From an uncultured Verrucomicrobiota bacterium (lineage in GTDB: Bacteria > Verrucomicrobiota > Verrucomicrobiia > Limisphaerales > JADLHS01): DNA of 32,711 bases. Each line of letters begins with the position of its first letter. Within the stretch, counting starts at the first letter, position 1. A model generated the notes under the pieces. It saw nothing but the letters and a program-made list of their open reading frames with translations, was not told the origin of the DNA and did no database searches. A program made the position numbers and the translations under genes. Positions 9,001 to 15,221 of the stretch are shown in pieces. The stretch is from the NCBI GenBank assembly GCA_937894935.1, contig CALAYC010000049.1:1-32711 (forward strand). The letters run 5' to 3'.

Positions 9001-11003
9001 CGGCGGACAACATTACTTTCGCGATTTCCGGTCTGGGCAGATTGACGGGAGTGGAAGGAAATTATGCCTTCACGGTCAACGCCGCCACGATCACTGACAG
9101 CAGTGGCACGGCTGGGCAAGGGAGCAAGACCGTCACATGGACTATGATTACAAGCGCACCGCGCATCACCGCCCTGCCCCCAGTGAGCACGAATCCACGT
9201 AATATCGTCGTGCAAAACCTCGACGTAACGTTCTCGCATCCGATCGACCCGACGACGTTCACTTTTGCCGACCTGGTGTTGACGCGCAACGGCGGGCCGA
9301 ACCTCATCAGCTCCAACGTGACTGTGACGGCTTTGAACGCCACGACTTATCGTATCGGCGAAATCAGTTGGGTGCAGGGCAGCGCAGGAAATTATTCGTT
9401 CACGGTGAATGCGACCGGCATCCAGGACCTTGCCGGAAATTATGGTATCGGCAGCACCAACATCACCTGGCAGATGATTCTCGATACGCCGCCCACGCCA
9501 ACCAATCTGGTCATCACACCCGACCTCGGCATCTGGACGACAGACGGCTTGACCAGCACGAACCCGATCACGCTTACAGGCACTGTGGCAGGAACGAACC
9601 TGACAATCCGCATTTTCGACGAAAGCACGAGCACCGATCTCGGAGCGGCCACAGTAAACGGCACGAACTTCAGTGCGGCCCTGCTGTTTCCTGCGCCGGG
9701 TACGCATCGGCTCAAAGTCACAGCCATTGACCAGGCGGGCAATGTTTCCGCTGCCGCTTACAAGCAGGTCATCTGGGATCAGGTCCGCCCCTCGGCCAAC
9801 ATCGGACAGGTTACCACGCCGATTTACTCCGGCATCAACAGCATCACGGTCACCTTCACAGAAGGCATCAATCCCGCGACGATTTCCGCCGCCAACTTCG
9901 TGCTGACGCGTGATGGCACGAATGTGTTGACGCCGTCGTTCAGTCTGGTTGCCAGCAACATCGTTCAACTTACCGGACTCGCCGCGCTCACGGAGGAGTT
10001 GGGCCTGTATGAAGTTACCGCCAATCTGACGGGCGTTGAAGATTATGCCGGTAATACGGCAACCAACATTCTGACGATGTCGTGGTTGCGCGATACGCTG
10101 AATCAACCGCCAATCATCATGCCGATCACCAACATGGTCGTAACACCGGATGGCTCGGCGTATTATGCGGTCGAAGCGTTCGATCCGAACGGTGATGAAT
10201 TGACCTTCAGCCTGGCGGCCGGCGCGCCCACCAACGCCATCATCGTCGCAACGAACGGCGTATTCCGCTGGCGACCGACCCGCGCGAATGCCTCGACCAC
10301 GCACGATGTCACCATCATTGCCACGGACAACGGCAATCCGCCGATGAGCGCGAGCAATACCTTCTCAATCACCGTGCTGGATTATCTCGAGGTTGCCCTG
10401 GGCCAAACCAACCTGATCGGAGGCGAGACGGCGACACTGCCAGTGGTGATTTCCTCCAGTGAAGGTGTCAGCAATGTGCAATTCCGCGTGGCGGTGCCGT
10501 TCGGTGTGCTGACAAACTGGACGTTGGTTTCGGAATCCGCGCAGGTGGGCAGCACGACGTTACAGACGGATGCCGACAGTTTCACGATTAACTTGCAGAC
10601 CTTGCCGGGACAAATTCTTCAGGGCACGCAGCAGGTGTCGCGACTTGAATTCACCGCCACGACCAATTCATTGTCGCAGTTCCTGCCGTTGCAGGTGGCT
10701 GAACTGGGCGGCATCAAGCCCGGCGGCATCACCTACAGCAACAACGTGGCGGGAGATGGACGTGTGGTCGTCGTGCAGGAACATCCGTTGTTGGAAGGAT
10801 TGGTCTTGTCCAATCGGACGCGGCAACTGGTGATTTATGGCCGCCCCGGCACGAACTACCAGTTGCACCTCACGACCAACGTAATGCCGCCGATTAACTG
10901 GCAGCCGGTGGCGACCTTCAACCAGACCAATGTGCTCGTGCCCTGGCCGGTGGGCACGAACAACGGCATGTTCTTCTATCGGTTGGAACAAGTGGTGCCG
11001 TGA
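3..11003 (+). CDS. Giant multidomain exported adhesin-like protein, 5' end outside window
   Basis: The frame is open from base 3 to the TGA at 11001-11003 (about 3,666 residues), so the start lies upstream; the GTG at 147 is only an internal codon. Modules seen in order, by base: Gly/Asn/Thr-rich beta-helix-like repeats (3-930); carboxypeptidase-regulatory-like (about 985-1240); InlB-type beta repeat with FTNW (1250-1470); Ig-like (1735-2065); fibronectin III (2070-2330); three CARDB-type domains each opening with PDL (2337-3465); four Calx-beta-like repeats (3469-4690); a fourth CARDB (4700-5060); a Cna-B-like domain (about 6000-6270); a cysteine-rich insert (6647-6990); SbsA-type Ig repeats (8480-10100); a cadherin/putative-Ig domain (10105-10385); a cohesin-like fold (10385-10760); and a small C-terminal domain ending in FFYRLEQ. 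No catalytic motif, outer-membrane barrel or PEP-CTERM tail was seen. Adhesion or a scaffold role on the cell surface is inferred from the modules. Confidence 0.9.
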   Translation, partial: AISSGTLNLANGGSSSGNVQVTPGATLSFSSNFNFNDDSVVGGGGAFTVASGTVNFNGTALFTNTTATLSGGSVYFNNTPSGAVAIPNLVMTGSGTLGGTNSVTSGNLTWNGGWLRLNLTTALGSIGAGTTKHLVGGTLINAGTLTMADALNIGTDSYAATNYGVISNLVSGIVNVTSDLGIHSYYNNGLIYNLGSFNKTAGTGNSSISSVFHNYGTLEAQVGTFNFNTAGGLVSHNGTMALGLTGTNAYGRITVSGTVGLNGTLRVDPRAGYVPQAGDRFTLLTAGTRTNTYAELQLGQTPGLAWQVSYAPTAVSLTALEATAGAQNISGTVTDFNAQPVGNLIVYAFNTSGTNQYYVSTVTDSSGQYTLGVTNGNWRVSVQGAVARGYDDPTPQDVIVSDANITANFVLAPYSGAFYSIVALNNPPGAGYVIGTGNYYAGTTNAITAVASNGYYFTNWTENGVVVGTSNTLVFTVTTNRTFVANYGEARPYHNVTLATSPTNLTSLTGAGTYTNGETGTFIAPLMVESGSSNYFFQRFTLTNVTVSTSNSFNKTFSTLDSTDLHYVAVYTGLRTNPVIAQVVPSRSGVIPTNDNFTITFRFDRPMDTNVTPAVTITNIVPGGVSPTVVGVGTWGNYWQANDSYTTPALVFTNGMDGTNLVYISGATDTNGGTLLLTNAYTFAVDTIYPTLTQIAATPGINSSVITWNSDEPANGIVDYGLSPAFGMTSYGSSGVTNHSITLNNLIASTTYYYRVRSADVAGNTTVSDTGTFTTLAAPDLLVTNLNATGNLVSGGTLTISWTDTNAGSGATFTYWYDQTIVSNLTTGAQLLSTTLYYNPTVTGHITAGGAQERSVNLTLPNGNAGVGELQITVIADVYNHQYEFNAGGTAENNNRATFNVTSSLAAYPDLQITGLNVTNTSLESGSVVGLSWQDQNTGTGDVSNSFVDRVIVVNATNNQTLVDTLLPYAGGVAGNSSVARHFAFTLPDGPTGAGELLITVIADAANAIYEFNNDDTAELNNTNTIATTAALAPYPDLIVTNILAPLTATAGQTIQLVWTDVNQGHASATNSWYDQVFLSNSNGIGGGQLLATFNITNGLSAGQSLTLTQNVTLPAFVSGTNWLIVKANVAAAFYESSLTNNAAIATNATILDSALQLTLSPDTVSEAAGNNAVLVSVSRNGGLTEPLTVNLSSTLTNVLLPASVVIPAGLSSTNFYLGVVDNNFAGDTVAGLVTASATGFTSRSADLTITDNDVPTLTLTLSATEIPEDAGPNAVSVLITRNTSLASPLIVSLASDRPDVLLAPATVTIPAGSAATTFALTPVPDGILASGRRARVTATASGFTPVSAAVDVLNTDSVQLSLTLADSVVSEGAGNNATLGTVARSVVTPNAQKVQLTRLGSPLVNVPSQVTIPANSASVNFNVSVGSDGLVTGMQPAFIIATPLNQSNIPDSVGEAEFELQVLDTNGPSLNLQFAAPVISKGSNTLATLIRNTPATNALAVTLSAESTNVISFPPTVNFALGETSVTFPVTGVLDGLQTGNRDAVLTATASGFNSAVRSLTVSDIYLPDLVPAIVSAPTSAYTEQQITVTWTVSNIGLGATTNQSWFDYVYLATDSVGGGQTLFAAKQRVQALGVGESYTNSANFFLSALPGNFWIIVEANGNRTARELKTANNSVFAPAPIAVNAAYRAELLSATPSLAAAGTPIVLQGRTYNPTNNAAMGNRSALVRVFVNGTRRAFPVTSDADGNFAYTFHPLANEAGDYLASADHPSVADPTDAQTSFTLLGLAIAPATVSHQLLPNTPVSGTLLLSNLSSHALTGLTFSTPDLGTNLSAEFTFTNTTLPPDGVLGVNYTLQSPLTRAAQLNFFATATSTEGATRSVPMYIKVVPTLAQLVATPSYLQHGMVRGEQTVVSFTIENTGGTASGDLTVQLPNLPWLSHGSATNIPSIPAGSNAVVTLLLNPADDLTLGLYNGNIAVFNQNVGVTIPYQFRAVSSGIGDLIVNVTDDYTYYVAGEPKVTNATVVLRDPFTGSIVAQTNSGTTGVVQFTGLTEGGYTVDVSAEKHNQFRGTAKIVAGTTNTLEAFLPRQLVTYQWSVVPTEIEDKYKIVLESVFETEVPVPNVVIEEPQVMLVVAPGEVSQFEIKLTNHGLIAANDVTIEVPYNSTYLITPLVQNIGKIPAKSSVTVPVTVQLRETANALPTLAGKHPQAADGGGCTLEDIHGCLPKIPLSAKYSYPCGGNNVGQSRSLDLSIICASKSAKECFDELKGLIGSANLLSVGCNAISAFLACVGADLTPCQKAAISTACGAALGGVAGAAGAGAGGLIECLCSHLADIPFPSFGGGSSPQPGGDILLPILPTGGYYAAGNPVVTYIYIPGGNCSGSPASLASASVTTTGYNPSSAPRLLAPDKANASSGVCARVRLRINQEVVMTRSAFVGTLEIENGGSSSITGVQVTLDFRDGGGTNAANKFVIEGPVLSGLTAVDGTGELAGSATGSSVYTFIPTIDAAPTAPKTYQIGGTLRYIDDGQEVVVPLLSAPITVYPEAKLDLIYFQQRDVYGDDPFTLPVEPSEPYTLGLIVKNIGAGDAKNFEITSAQPQIIENEKGLLIDFRILGTRVGSNAISPSLTAKLGNIPAGAARTVTWDLVSTLQGKFISFEASFEHVDGLGRTNLSLINSIETHELIRAVRANRDHDDGIVDFLVNDFADPQNLPDLLYLNTGAVEPVHVVTNGTFNAPVGAGHLQVQLTTTVSDGWNYFRLPDPGAGYRLASVVRSDGKVLELTNNAWTTDRTFPSSSPGAIKENLVHLFDWAGSGQYTLTYRSTNTTIPSIVQFVPVTPFTQTGAVATATIIFSEQMNLATFDFSALTLTRDGGANLITASSGITITSAGGNSYTINGLDALTGEDGNYTLTVSGHNLFDVWGNNVGDTSASISWAKGNAAPVVESITTIAPNPRNTPVASLLVTFSKAINPETFTFEDLALTLDGSVNLIDADVTITTADNITFAISGLGRLTGVEGNYAFTVNAATITDSSGTAGQGSKTVTWTMITSAPRITALPPVSTNPRNIVVQNLDVTFSHPIDPTTFTFADLVLTRNGGPNLISSNVTVTALNATTYRIGEISWVQGSAGNYSFTVNATGIQDLAGNYGIGSTNITWQMILDTPPTPTNLVITPDLGIWTTDGLTSTNPITLTGTVAGTNLTIRIFDESTSTDLGAATVNGTNFSAALLFPAPGTHRLKVTAIDQAGNVSAAAYKQVIWDQVRPSANIGQVTTPIYSGINSITVTFTEGINPATISAANFVLTRDGTNVLTPSFSLVASNIVQLTGLAALTEELGLYEVTANLTGVEDYAGNTATNILTMSWLRDTLNQPPIIMPITNMVVTPDGSAYYAVEAFDPNGDELTFSLAAGAPTNAIIVATNGVFRWRPTRANASTTHDVTIIATDNGNPPMSASNTFSITVLDYLEVALGQTNLIGGETATLPVVISSSEGVSNVQFRVAVPFGVLTNWTLVSESAQVGSTTLQTDADSFTINLQTLPGQILQGTQQVSRLEFTATTNSLSQFLPLQVAELGGIKPGGITYSNNVAGDGRVVVVQEHPLLEGLVLSNRTRQLVIYGRPGTNYQLHLTTNVMPPINWQPVATFNQTNVLVPWPVGTNNGMFFYRLEQVVP
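3469..4690 (+). repeat. Four tandem Calx-beta-like repeats within the giant protein
   Basis: Four units of about 100 residues follow each other. The first three open with a segment of the type LxLTLSxxxxxEdAG and then an sVxRN stretch; all have a strand rich in VTIPAGS or similar, and most end in TATASGF. Starts are near 3469, 3770, 4075 and 4405. The fourth unit has lost the EdAG motif. Calx-beta folds often bind calcium; whether these copies keep ligands cannot be judged by eye. Confidence 0.7.
8480..9480 (+). repeat. Three tandem SbsA-type Ig-like repeats within the giant protein
   Basis: Three units of about 111-112 residues share a core of the type FTFxDLxLTRDGGxNLI, near bases 8607, 8943 and 9276, followed by a glycine/asparagine-rich strand of the type GNYxFTV. 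A diverged fourth copy (FVLTRDGTNVL) lies near 9898 after an unrelated Ig-like module. The near-constant spacing (336 and 333 bases) points to tandem duplication. Confidence 0.7.
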
Positions 11004-11021
11004 CGATGAGCGCTGGGGCGG

Positions 11022-11525
11022 TTAGCGCAGAAAATCCCGCTCCAGCGATTCCACGAGTTTGGAGACAGCCATCATCAATTCGCCGCGACGTTCGATGTCC
11101 ACTTCATCCGCCGACATATCAATCGGCTGCGCGATGACTTCGGCGTAACGTTTGTTCAGCGGCGTCGTTTCGTCGTGGTTTCCAAGCAGACGAACGAGTC
11201 GCAACACTTCGTCAGCACGACGTTTCGCTTCGGCAATTCGCTTCAACGCAACCGACGCAGAAATGTTTCTGACTTGTACGCGTTTCAGCAGGCCGCAATC
11301 AAAGCTCGCACAACGCTGCGGGCGATTCTCATAGACACGACACAAACCGTTCACCAGACAGGAACAGGGTTGCGCGAACGCCGTTTTGCGACCTTTGCGG
11401 AAGAACTCCACGCCGAGCTTACCCAAGAGTTTCGCGTTATCGCCGCGCTGAAGTTCCACATCGCCGAACAGCACGCCATTGCAACACAGCCCGCACTTCG
11501 GACAGAGCTGCGCGATCGCGCTCAT
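11022..11525 (-). CDS. YkgJ-family cysteine-cluster protein
   Basis: About 167 residues. Near the N-terminus are CPKCGLCCNG and, further on, CSCLVNGLC and a C-x6-C pair around RPQRCASFDC. This is the CxxCxxCC...C...C pattern of the YkgJ/UPF0153 zinc- or iron-binding family, whose biochemical role is unknown. The C-terminal half is helical and charged. I chose the ATG at 11525, 20 bases after the tsaD stop; a TTG at 11561 would add 12 residues and overlap tsaD by 16 bases, and neither has a clear Shine-Dalgarno. It is the last gene of the protease-tsaD-ykgJ minus-strand group and converges on the giant gene, whose stop lies 18 bases away. Confidence 0.8.
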   Translation of the reverse strand: MSAIAQLCPKCGLCCNGVLFGDVELQRGDNAKLLGKLGVEFFRKGRKTAFAQPCSCLVNGLCRVYENRPQRCASFDCGLLKRVQVRNISASVALKRIAEAKRRADEVLRLVRLLGNHDETTPLNKRYAEVIAQPIDMSADEVDIERRGELMMAVSKLVESLERDFLR

Positions 11526-11545
11526 GGAATTAGCCACACTCTTTT

Positions 11546-12571
11546 TCACGCGAGTTGCCAACCGGGAACGATTTCGTCGTCGTAGTTCGCGACGATCGAG
11601 CCCGCCAGAAGTTTTCGTTCCGCCAGAATTCCCACCATCGCGGCATTGTCGGTGCAGAGAGATTTTTCCGCGAGACGCAGTTTGATCCGTTGCCGCTCAC
11701 ATGCTTTCGTGAGTTCCGCGCGCAAACCGCGATTACACGTAACGCCACCGGAAGCGGTCACGCAGCGCACGCCCAATCGTTTCGCCGCGCGCACGGTTTT
11801 TTTCACCAACACTTCAGTGATAGCTGCCTGAATACTCGCGCAGAGATCGCGCAACGAGTGGTGGTCATCCGCCACGCCCGGATTATCGCGCAGGAAATAG
11901 CGAATCGATGTTTTCAGCCCGCTGAAACTGAAATCGTCATTGGCGTCGTTGAGTAACGGACGCGGAAAATCAAATGCCCTCGGATTCCCCTGCTCTGCCA
12001 GACGATCAATCACCGGTCCGGCAGGATACGGCAAACCAAGCAGTTTGCCCGCTTTGTCGAAGCATTCGCCCGCCGCATCATCAATCGTCCCGCCGAGCAC
12101 GCGATGTTTCAGTTCCGATTCCACGTGAACGAGCATGGTGTGACCGCCGCTGACGATGAGGGAAACATTGGGTTCAAACTGCTCGAACTCCGCGCGCGGC
12201 GGCTGGCCCGCAATCCACGGCGAGTAAAGATGCGCTTCGTGATGGTGAATACCAACGAACGGTTTGCGCAGCGCGTAGGCAATGGATTGTCCGGCTTTGA
12301 ATCCGACCAGCAACGCCGTCGGCAGTCCTGGGCCTTGCGTCGCCGCCACGGCATCCAGTTGTGATGCCGCAACGCCGGCTTCGCGTAATGCCGCCGATGT
12401 TACCGGCAGTAAATTTCGCAAATGCTCGCGCGCGGCAAGTTCCGGCACGACCCCACCGTATTCCGCATGAAGCTGGATTTGCGAGGAAACCACCGACGCA
12501 CGAACAGCACCATCAGCAATGACTGCCGCACTGGTTTCGTCACAGGAAGTTTCGAGCGCCAACAACAACAC
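11546..12571 (-). CDS. tsaD: tRNA N6-adenosine threonylcarbamoyltransferase TsaD
   Basis: 341 residues, the usual length. TsaD transfers the threonylcarbamoyl group from threonylcarbamoyl-AMP to A37 of ANN-decoding tRNAs, in a complex with TsaB and TsaE. Visible motifs: N-terminal LALETSCDETSAA (ASKHA fold), TQGPGLPTALLVG, the metal-binding HxxxH in HHHEAHLYSPW (H110 and H114), the IVSGGHT loop, DDAAGECFDK, and a C-terminal ASGGVTCNRGLR. The start is a GTG at 12571; no in-frame ATG lies close by. It sits 30 bases downstream of the S41 protease stop. It should be essential and is unremarkable in length and motifs. Confidence 0.97.
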   Translation of the reverse strand: MLLLALETSCDETSAAVIADGAVRASVVSSQIQLHAEYGGVVPELAAREHLRNLLPVTSAALREAGVAASQLDAVAATQGPGLPTALLVGFKAGQSIAYALRKPFVGIHHHEAHLYSPWIAGQPPRAEFEQFEPNVSLIVSGGHTMLVHVESELKHRVLGGTIDDAAGECFDKAGKLLGLPYPAGPVIDRLAEQGNPRAFDFPRPLLNDANDDFSFSGLKTSIRYFLRDNPGVADDHHSLRDLCASIQAAITEVLVKKTVRAAKRLGVRCVTASGGVTCNRGLRAELTKACERQRIKLRLAEKSLCTDNAAMVGILAERKLLAGSIVANYDDEIVPGWQLA

Positions 12572-12601
12572 CGGCTCAGAGTAGATTTCCCGTCGCTTGA
12601 A

Positions 12602-13948
12602 TCAATTCCGATCCGCCCGAGAAGCCATTTTGCCCGTTCTCGCACGGGAAGGCTCGGGAGCGCGTTCAGTGAAAACCATGATGCCTTTGAGCACATCAAG
12701 TGCGCGTTCGAGTTGCGGATCGCGCGCATTGCGGACGAGATCCCGTTCCGTTTCCGGCAGTGATTCGACACCACCAGGTGTAACGCGCAATCGGGCGAGC
12801 CGTTCTTCTTCGTCGCTCATCGGCACAACAATGTCGGGCGTGATACCGTGCTCGTGAATCACCTTATGACTCGGCGTGTAATACTTTGACGTCGTCAAAC
12901 GCAACGCCGCGCCACCTTCCAACGGAATGATTTCCTGCACCGATCCCTTGCCGAAGGTTTTCTCACCAATAACGATCGCTTTGCACTTACCCAGCGCCGC
13001 ACAGTCCTGCAACGCACCGGAAACAATCTCCGAAGCACTCGCGCTGCCGTAGTTCACTAACACCACCAACGGCAGATCCCGATACTCACCACTGCGACTC
13101 GTGATGCGCCGATCTTTACGTTCGTTGCGACCTTCTGTGGTGACCACTAATTGCCCACGCGGCAAAAAGCGTTCGCAGACTTCCACCGCCTGATCAAGCA
13201 AGCCACCCGGATTACTTCGCAAATCCAACACCAGCGCTTGCATGCCCTGCGCTTTCATTTTCTTCAGCGCCGCATCGAGTTCGGCACTGGTTCGCTCGCC
13301 AAACTGCGTCAGGCGCACGTAACCAATCTGGTTATCGAGCAAAGGGAATTCCTTTTTTCCGTTGATGTCTTTGACCATGTCCACGCGAATAACCGCACGG
13401 GTCAATTCATGCGTCATCGTCTCACCCGTGGAAGGACGCATCACCGTCAGATTGACCTTCGTATCCGGCTCGCCCCGCAACAACCGCACGGCTTCTTCAA
13501 CCGACATGTTATTCACGTTGGTGCCATTAATTTTCAGCAAACGATCTCCCGCCAGAATACCCGCGCGAAATCCGGGCGTATCTTCAATCGGCGTCACCAC
13601 GGTGATAAAGTCATCGCGCATCTGAATCACAATGCCCAGTCCGCCGAACTGTCCCTGGGTGTCGCTCTGCAATTCCTTGAACTTCGCCGGCTCGAGAAAT
13701 TCGCTGTGCGGATCGAGGGAATCGACCATGCCGCGCAAGGCATTGTGAACGAGTTGTTGATACGTCAGATTCGAACCGTCCACGTAATCGCGCCGCACTT
13801 TCTCCATCACATAGGAGAACAGCTCCAGATTGGGATAAGGCGAATCCTTCTCCGCCGCCGCCGCATTGGCGAGATAGACCTGCGCGCCAAGCGCGAGATT
13901 GATTGCCAATACGACACTGACAAATCCGTAAATAAGACGTTGTTTCAT
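12602..13948 (-). CDS. S41-family C-terminal processing peptidase (CtpA/Prc type)
   Basis: 448 residues from the ATG at 13948. The open frame reaches 14065, but those extra 39 residues precede what is clearly a signal sequence (MKQRLIYGFVSVVLAINLALG), so the later start is preferred. Next comes a helical segment with DPHSEFL, then a PDZ domain (GGLGIVIQ to about LLRGEP) that recognises the substrate C-terminus. The S41 protease domain has LRSNPGGLL, the serine in NYGSASASEIVSGALQD and the lysine in GEKTFGKGSVQE, forming the Ser/Lys dyad. It should act in the periplasm, cleaving or degrading envelope proteins from the C-terminus. First gene of the group with tsaD. Confidence 0.95.
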   Translation of the reverse strand: MKQRLIYGFVSVVLAINLALGAQVYLANAAAAEKDSPYPNLELFSYVMEKVRRDYVDGSNLTYQQLVHNALRGMVDSLDPHSEFLEPAKFKELQSDTQGQFGGLGIVIQMRDDFITVVTPIEDTPGFRAGILAGDRLLKINGTNVNNMSVEEAVRLLRGEPDTKVNLTVMRPSTGETMTHELTRAVIRVDMVKDINGKKEFPLLDNQIGYVRLTQFGERTSAELDAALKKMKAQGMQALVLDLRSNPGGLLDQAVEVCERFLPRGQLVVTTEGRNERKDRRITSRSGEYRDLPLVVLVNYGSASASEIVSGALQDCAALGKCKAIVIGEKTFGKGSVQEIIPLEGGAALRLTTSKYYTPSHKVIHEHGITPDIVVPMSDEEERLARLRVTPGGVESLPETERDLVRNARDPQLERALDVLKGIMVFTERAPEPSRARTGKMASRADRN

Positions 13949-14288
13949 AAGCCGGCCCAGAACGAATCGAGCCGTTGCACGATAGAGTCGCGTTCTCGGA
14001 ATGGCAAGGTGCGCGACAAGGTTATTTCTGCTCAAACACCGCTCGGTTATGCCATCTCGAACCATATCGACAGATTCTCGTTACAAATAAGCAGAATTCC
14101 CGTGGTTTCTGTTTTTCAACTGCGTAAAAACCGCCCGGAAAGGTCCACAAAACCACTTGAATATTCGCCACTAATCGAATGGCAACACGGTATCTCTTGC
14201 GTTCCGCAATTTATGAAAGAACTACTGTAACCACCGTCATTTAATCCGCAGAAATTGCCGGAGTGCTCCGAACAGATTGAAAGCAGCC
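13949..14288. other. Gap between the protease and the metal operon; no gene
   Basis: About 340 bases between two minus-strand genes. I find no convincing coding frame; the long plus-strand frame crossing it is the antisense of the protease gene. It holds the candidate protease promoter at 13979-14007 and a weak inverted repeat (CGGA/TCCG) near 14259-14270 that might help end the metal operon transcript, without a clear U-tract. Confidence 0.5.
13979..14007 (-). promoter_or_regulatory. Candidate sigma-70-type promoter of the S41 protease gene
   Basis: On the minus strand TTGCCA (14007-14002, five of six to TTGACA) is followed after exactly 17 bases by TATCGT (13984-13979, four of six to TATAAT). 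The protease ATG is about 30 bases further on. This is motif matching only. Confidence 0.3.
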
Positions 14289-15221
14289 TTACCGGTGGCT
14301 GGCCGGCGACATTGTTGTCTCGATCGGTTTTACCGGATTCGACTTGGTCCAGCCTCGAATCGCCGCCACCAGCCACGCCACCAGGAACAACCCGCCTGCC
14401 GCGACGGCCATCATCGCAGCGGAACTTGTTGCGCCCAGGTCCGACTGACCGAACCAGCGTCCGATGGTTTGTGGCAAGGTCACCGCCCCGATATGCCCCA
14501 ACACCGCGCTCAGAGCCGCAAAGCCCAAAGCGAACAGCAGCAGCCAATGCAGGCGATGCGTGAGTAACGAAGCCGCCGCCGCTGGCACCACCAGCATCGC
14601 AATCACCAGAATGCTGCCCACGCTTTCAAACGCGAGCACAGTCGTCACCGACGCCACAACCGTCAGGCCGAGTCGAATTGCATCAGCGTTGAATCCCAAC
14701 GTCGTTGCCAAGGCTGGATCAAACGCCGCAATCCGCAGTTCTTTGTAAAATAACAATGTCAGAAGGATGTTCACCAACAGCAATCCGCCGCTGATCAGCG
14801 CCACCCGCGGCACGCGCCCTACATCCACGACCGCGGTTTCAATTGAACCATAAAGCACGCAGTCCGCATCCAGGTCCACCTTGTCCGAAGCGACGCGAAT
14901 CAAAATCAATCCCAGCGCAAACAAGGCGCAAAACACCACGCCCAACGCCGCCCCGCTTTCCACCTGACCGAGTCGCTGCACCATTTGCGTAAGCACCGCC
15001 GTCAGAACTCCGGCGGCCACCGCGCCAATCACCATCGGCAGCACCTCGCGCGAATTCGTCAGCAAAAACGCAATCGCCAACCCCGGCAACACGGCATGAC
15101 TGATTCCGTCGCCCAACATGCTTTGGCGATTCAACATCAGGAACGCCCCCGGCAACGCACACGCGGCGCAAATCAAAACGCCCGTTATCACAATCCACGT
15201 ATCGAGTTCGCTCCAATTCAT
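14289..15221 (-). CDS. Metal ABC transporter permease (ZnuB/MntD/YtgD type)
   Basis: 310 residues with about eight hydrophobic membrane segments, typical of the ABC-3 family that imports Mn, Zn or Fe. Family features include LMLNRQSMLGDGISHAVLPGLAIAF near the N-terminus (the coupling-loop region that contacts the ATPase is later, near KELRIAAFDPALATTLGF) and VGSILVIAMLVVPAAAASLLTHR. It is the last gene of the operon and overlaps the preceding permease-repressor gene by four bases (ATGA), so the two are translationally coupled. It would pair with that permease in the inner membrane as a heterodimer, as YtgD does with YtgC in Chlamydia. Confidence 0.93.
   Translation of the reverse strand: MNWSELDTWIVITGVLICAACALPGAFLMLNRQSMLGDGISHAVLPGLAIAFLLTNSREVLPMVIGAVAAGVLTAVLTQMVQRLGQVESGAALGVVFCALFALGLILIRVASDKVDLDADCVLYGSIETAVVDVGRVPRVALISGGLLLVNILLTLLFYKELRIAAFDPALATTLGFNADAIRLGLTVVASVTTVLAFESVGSILVIAMLVVPAAAASLLTHRLHWLLLFALGFAALSAVLGHIGAVTLPQTIGRWFGQSDLGATSSAAMMAVAAGGLFLVAWLVAAIRGWTKSNPVKPIETTMSPASHR

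Noticed and set aside
8445..10304. Open minus-strand frame of 619 codons inside the giant gene
   Set aside because: It is antisense to conserved Ig-like repeats, is Arg/Gly/Asp-rich with no recognisable domain, and reflects the codon bias of the sense strand.
11010..11028. GCGCT/AGCGC inverted repeat between the giant gene and the cysteine-cluster gene
   Set aside because: Only five base pairs and no U-tract; too weak to call a terminator.
13151..14230. Plus-strand frame of 359 codons
   Set aside because: Most of it is antisense to the S41 protease, whose motifs are unambiguous; His/Arg-rich shadow composition.
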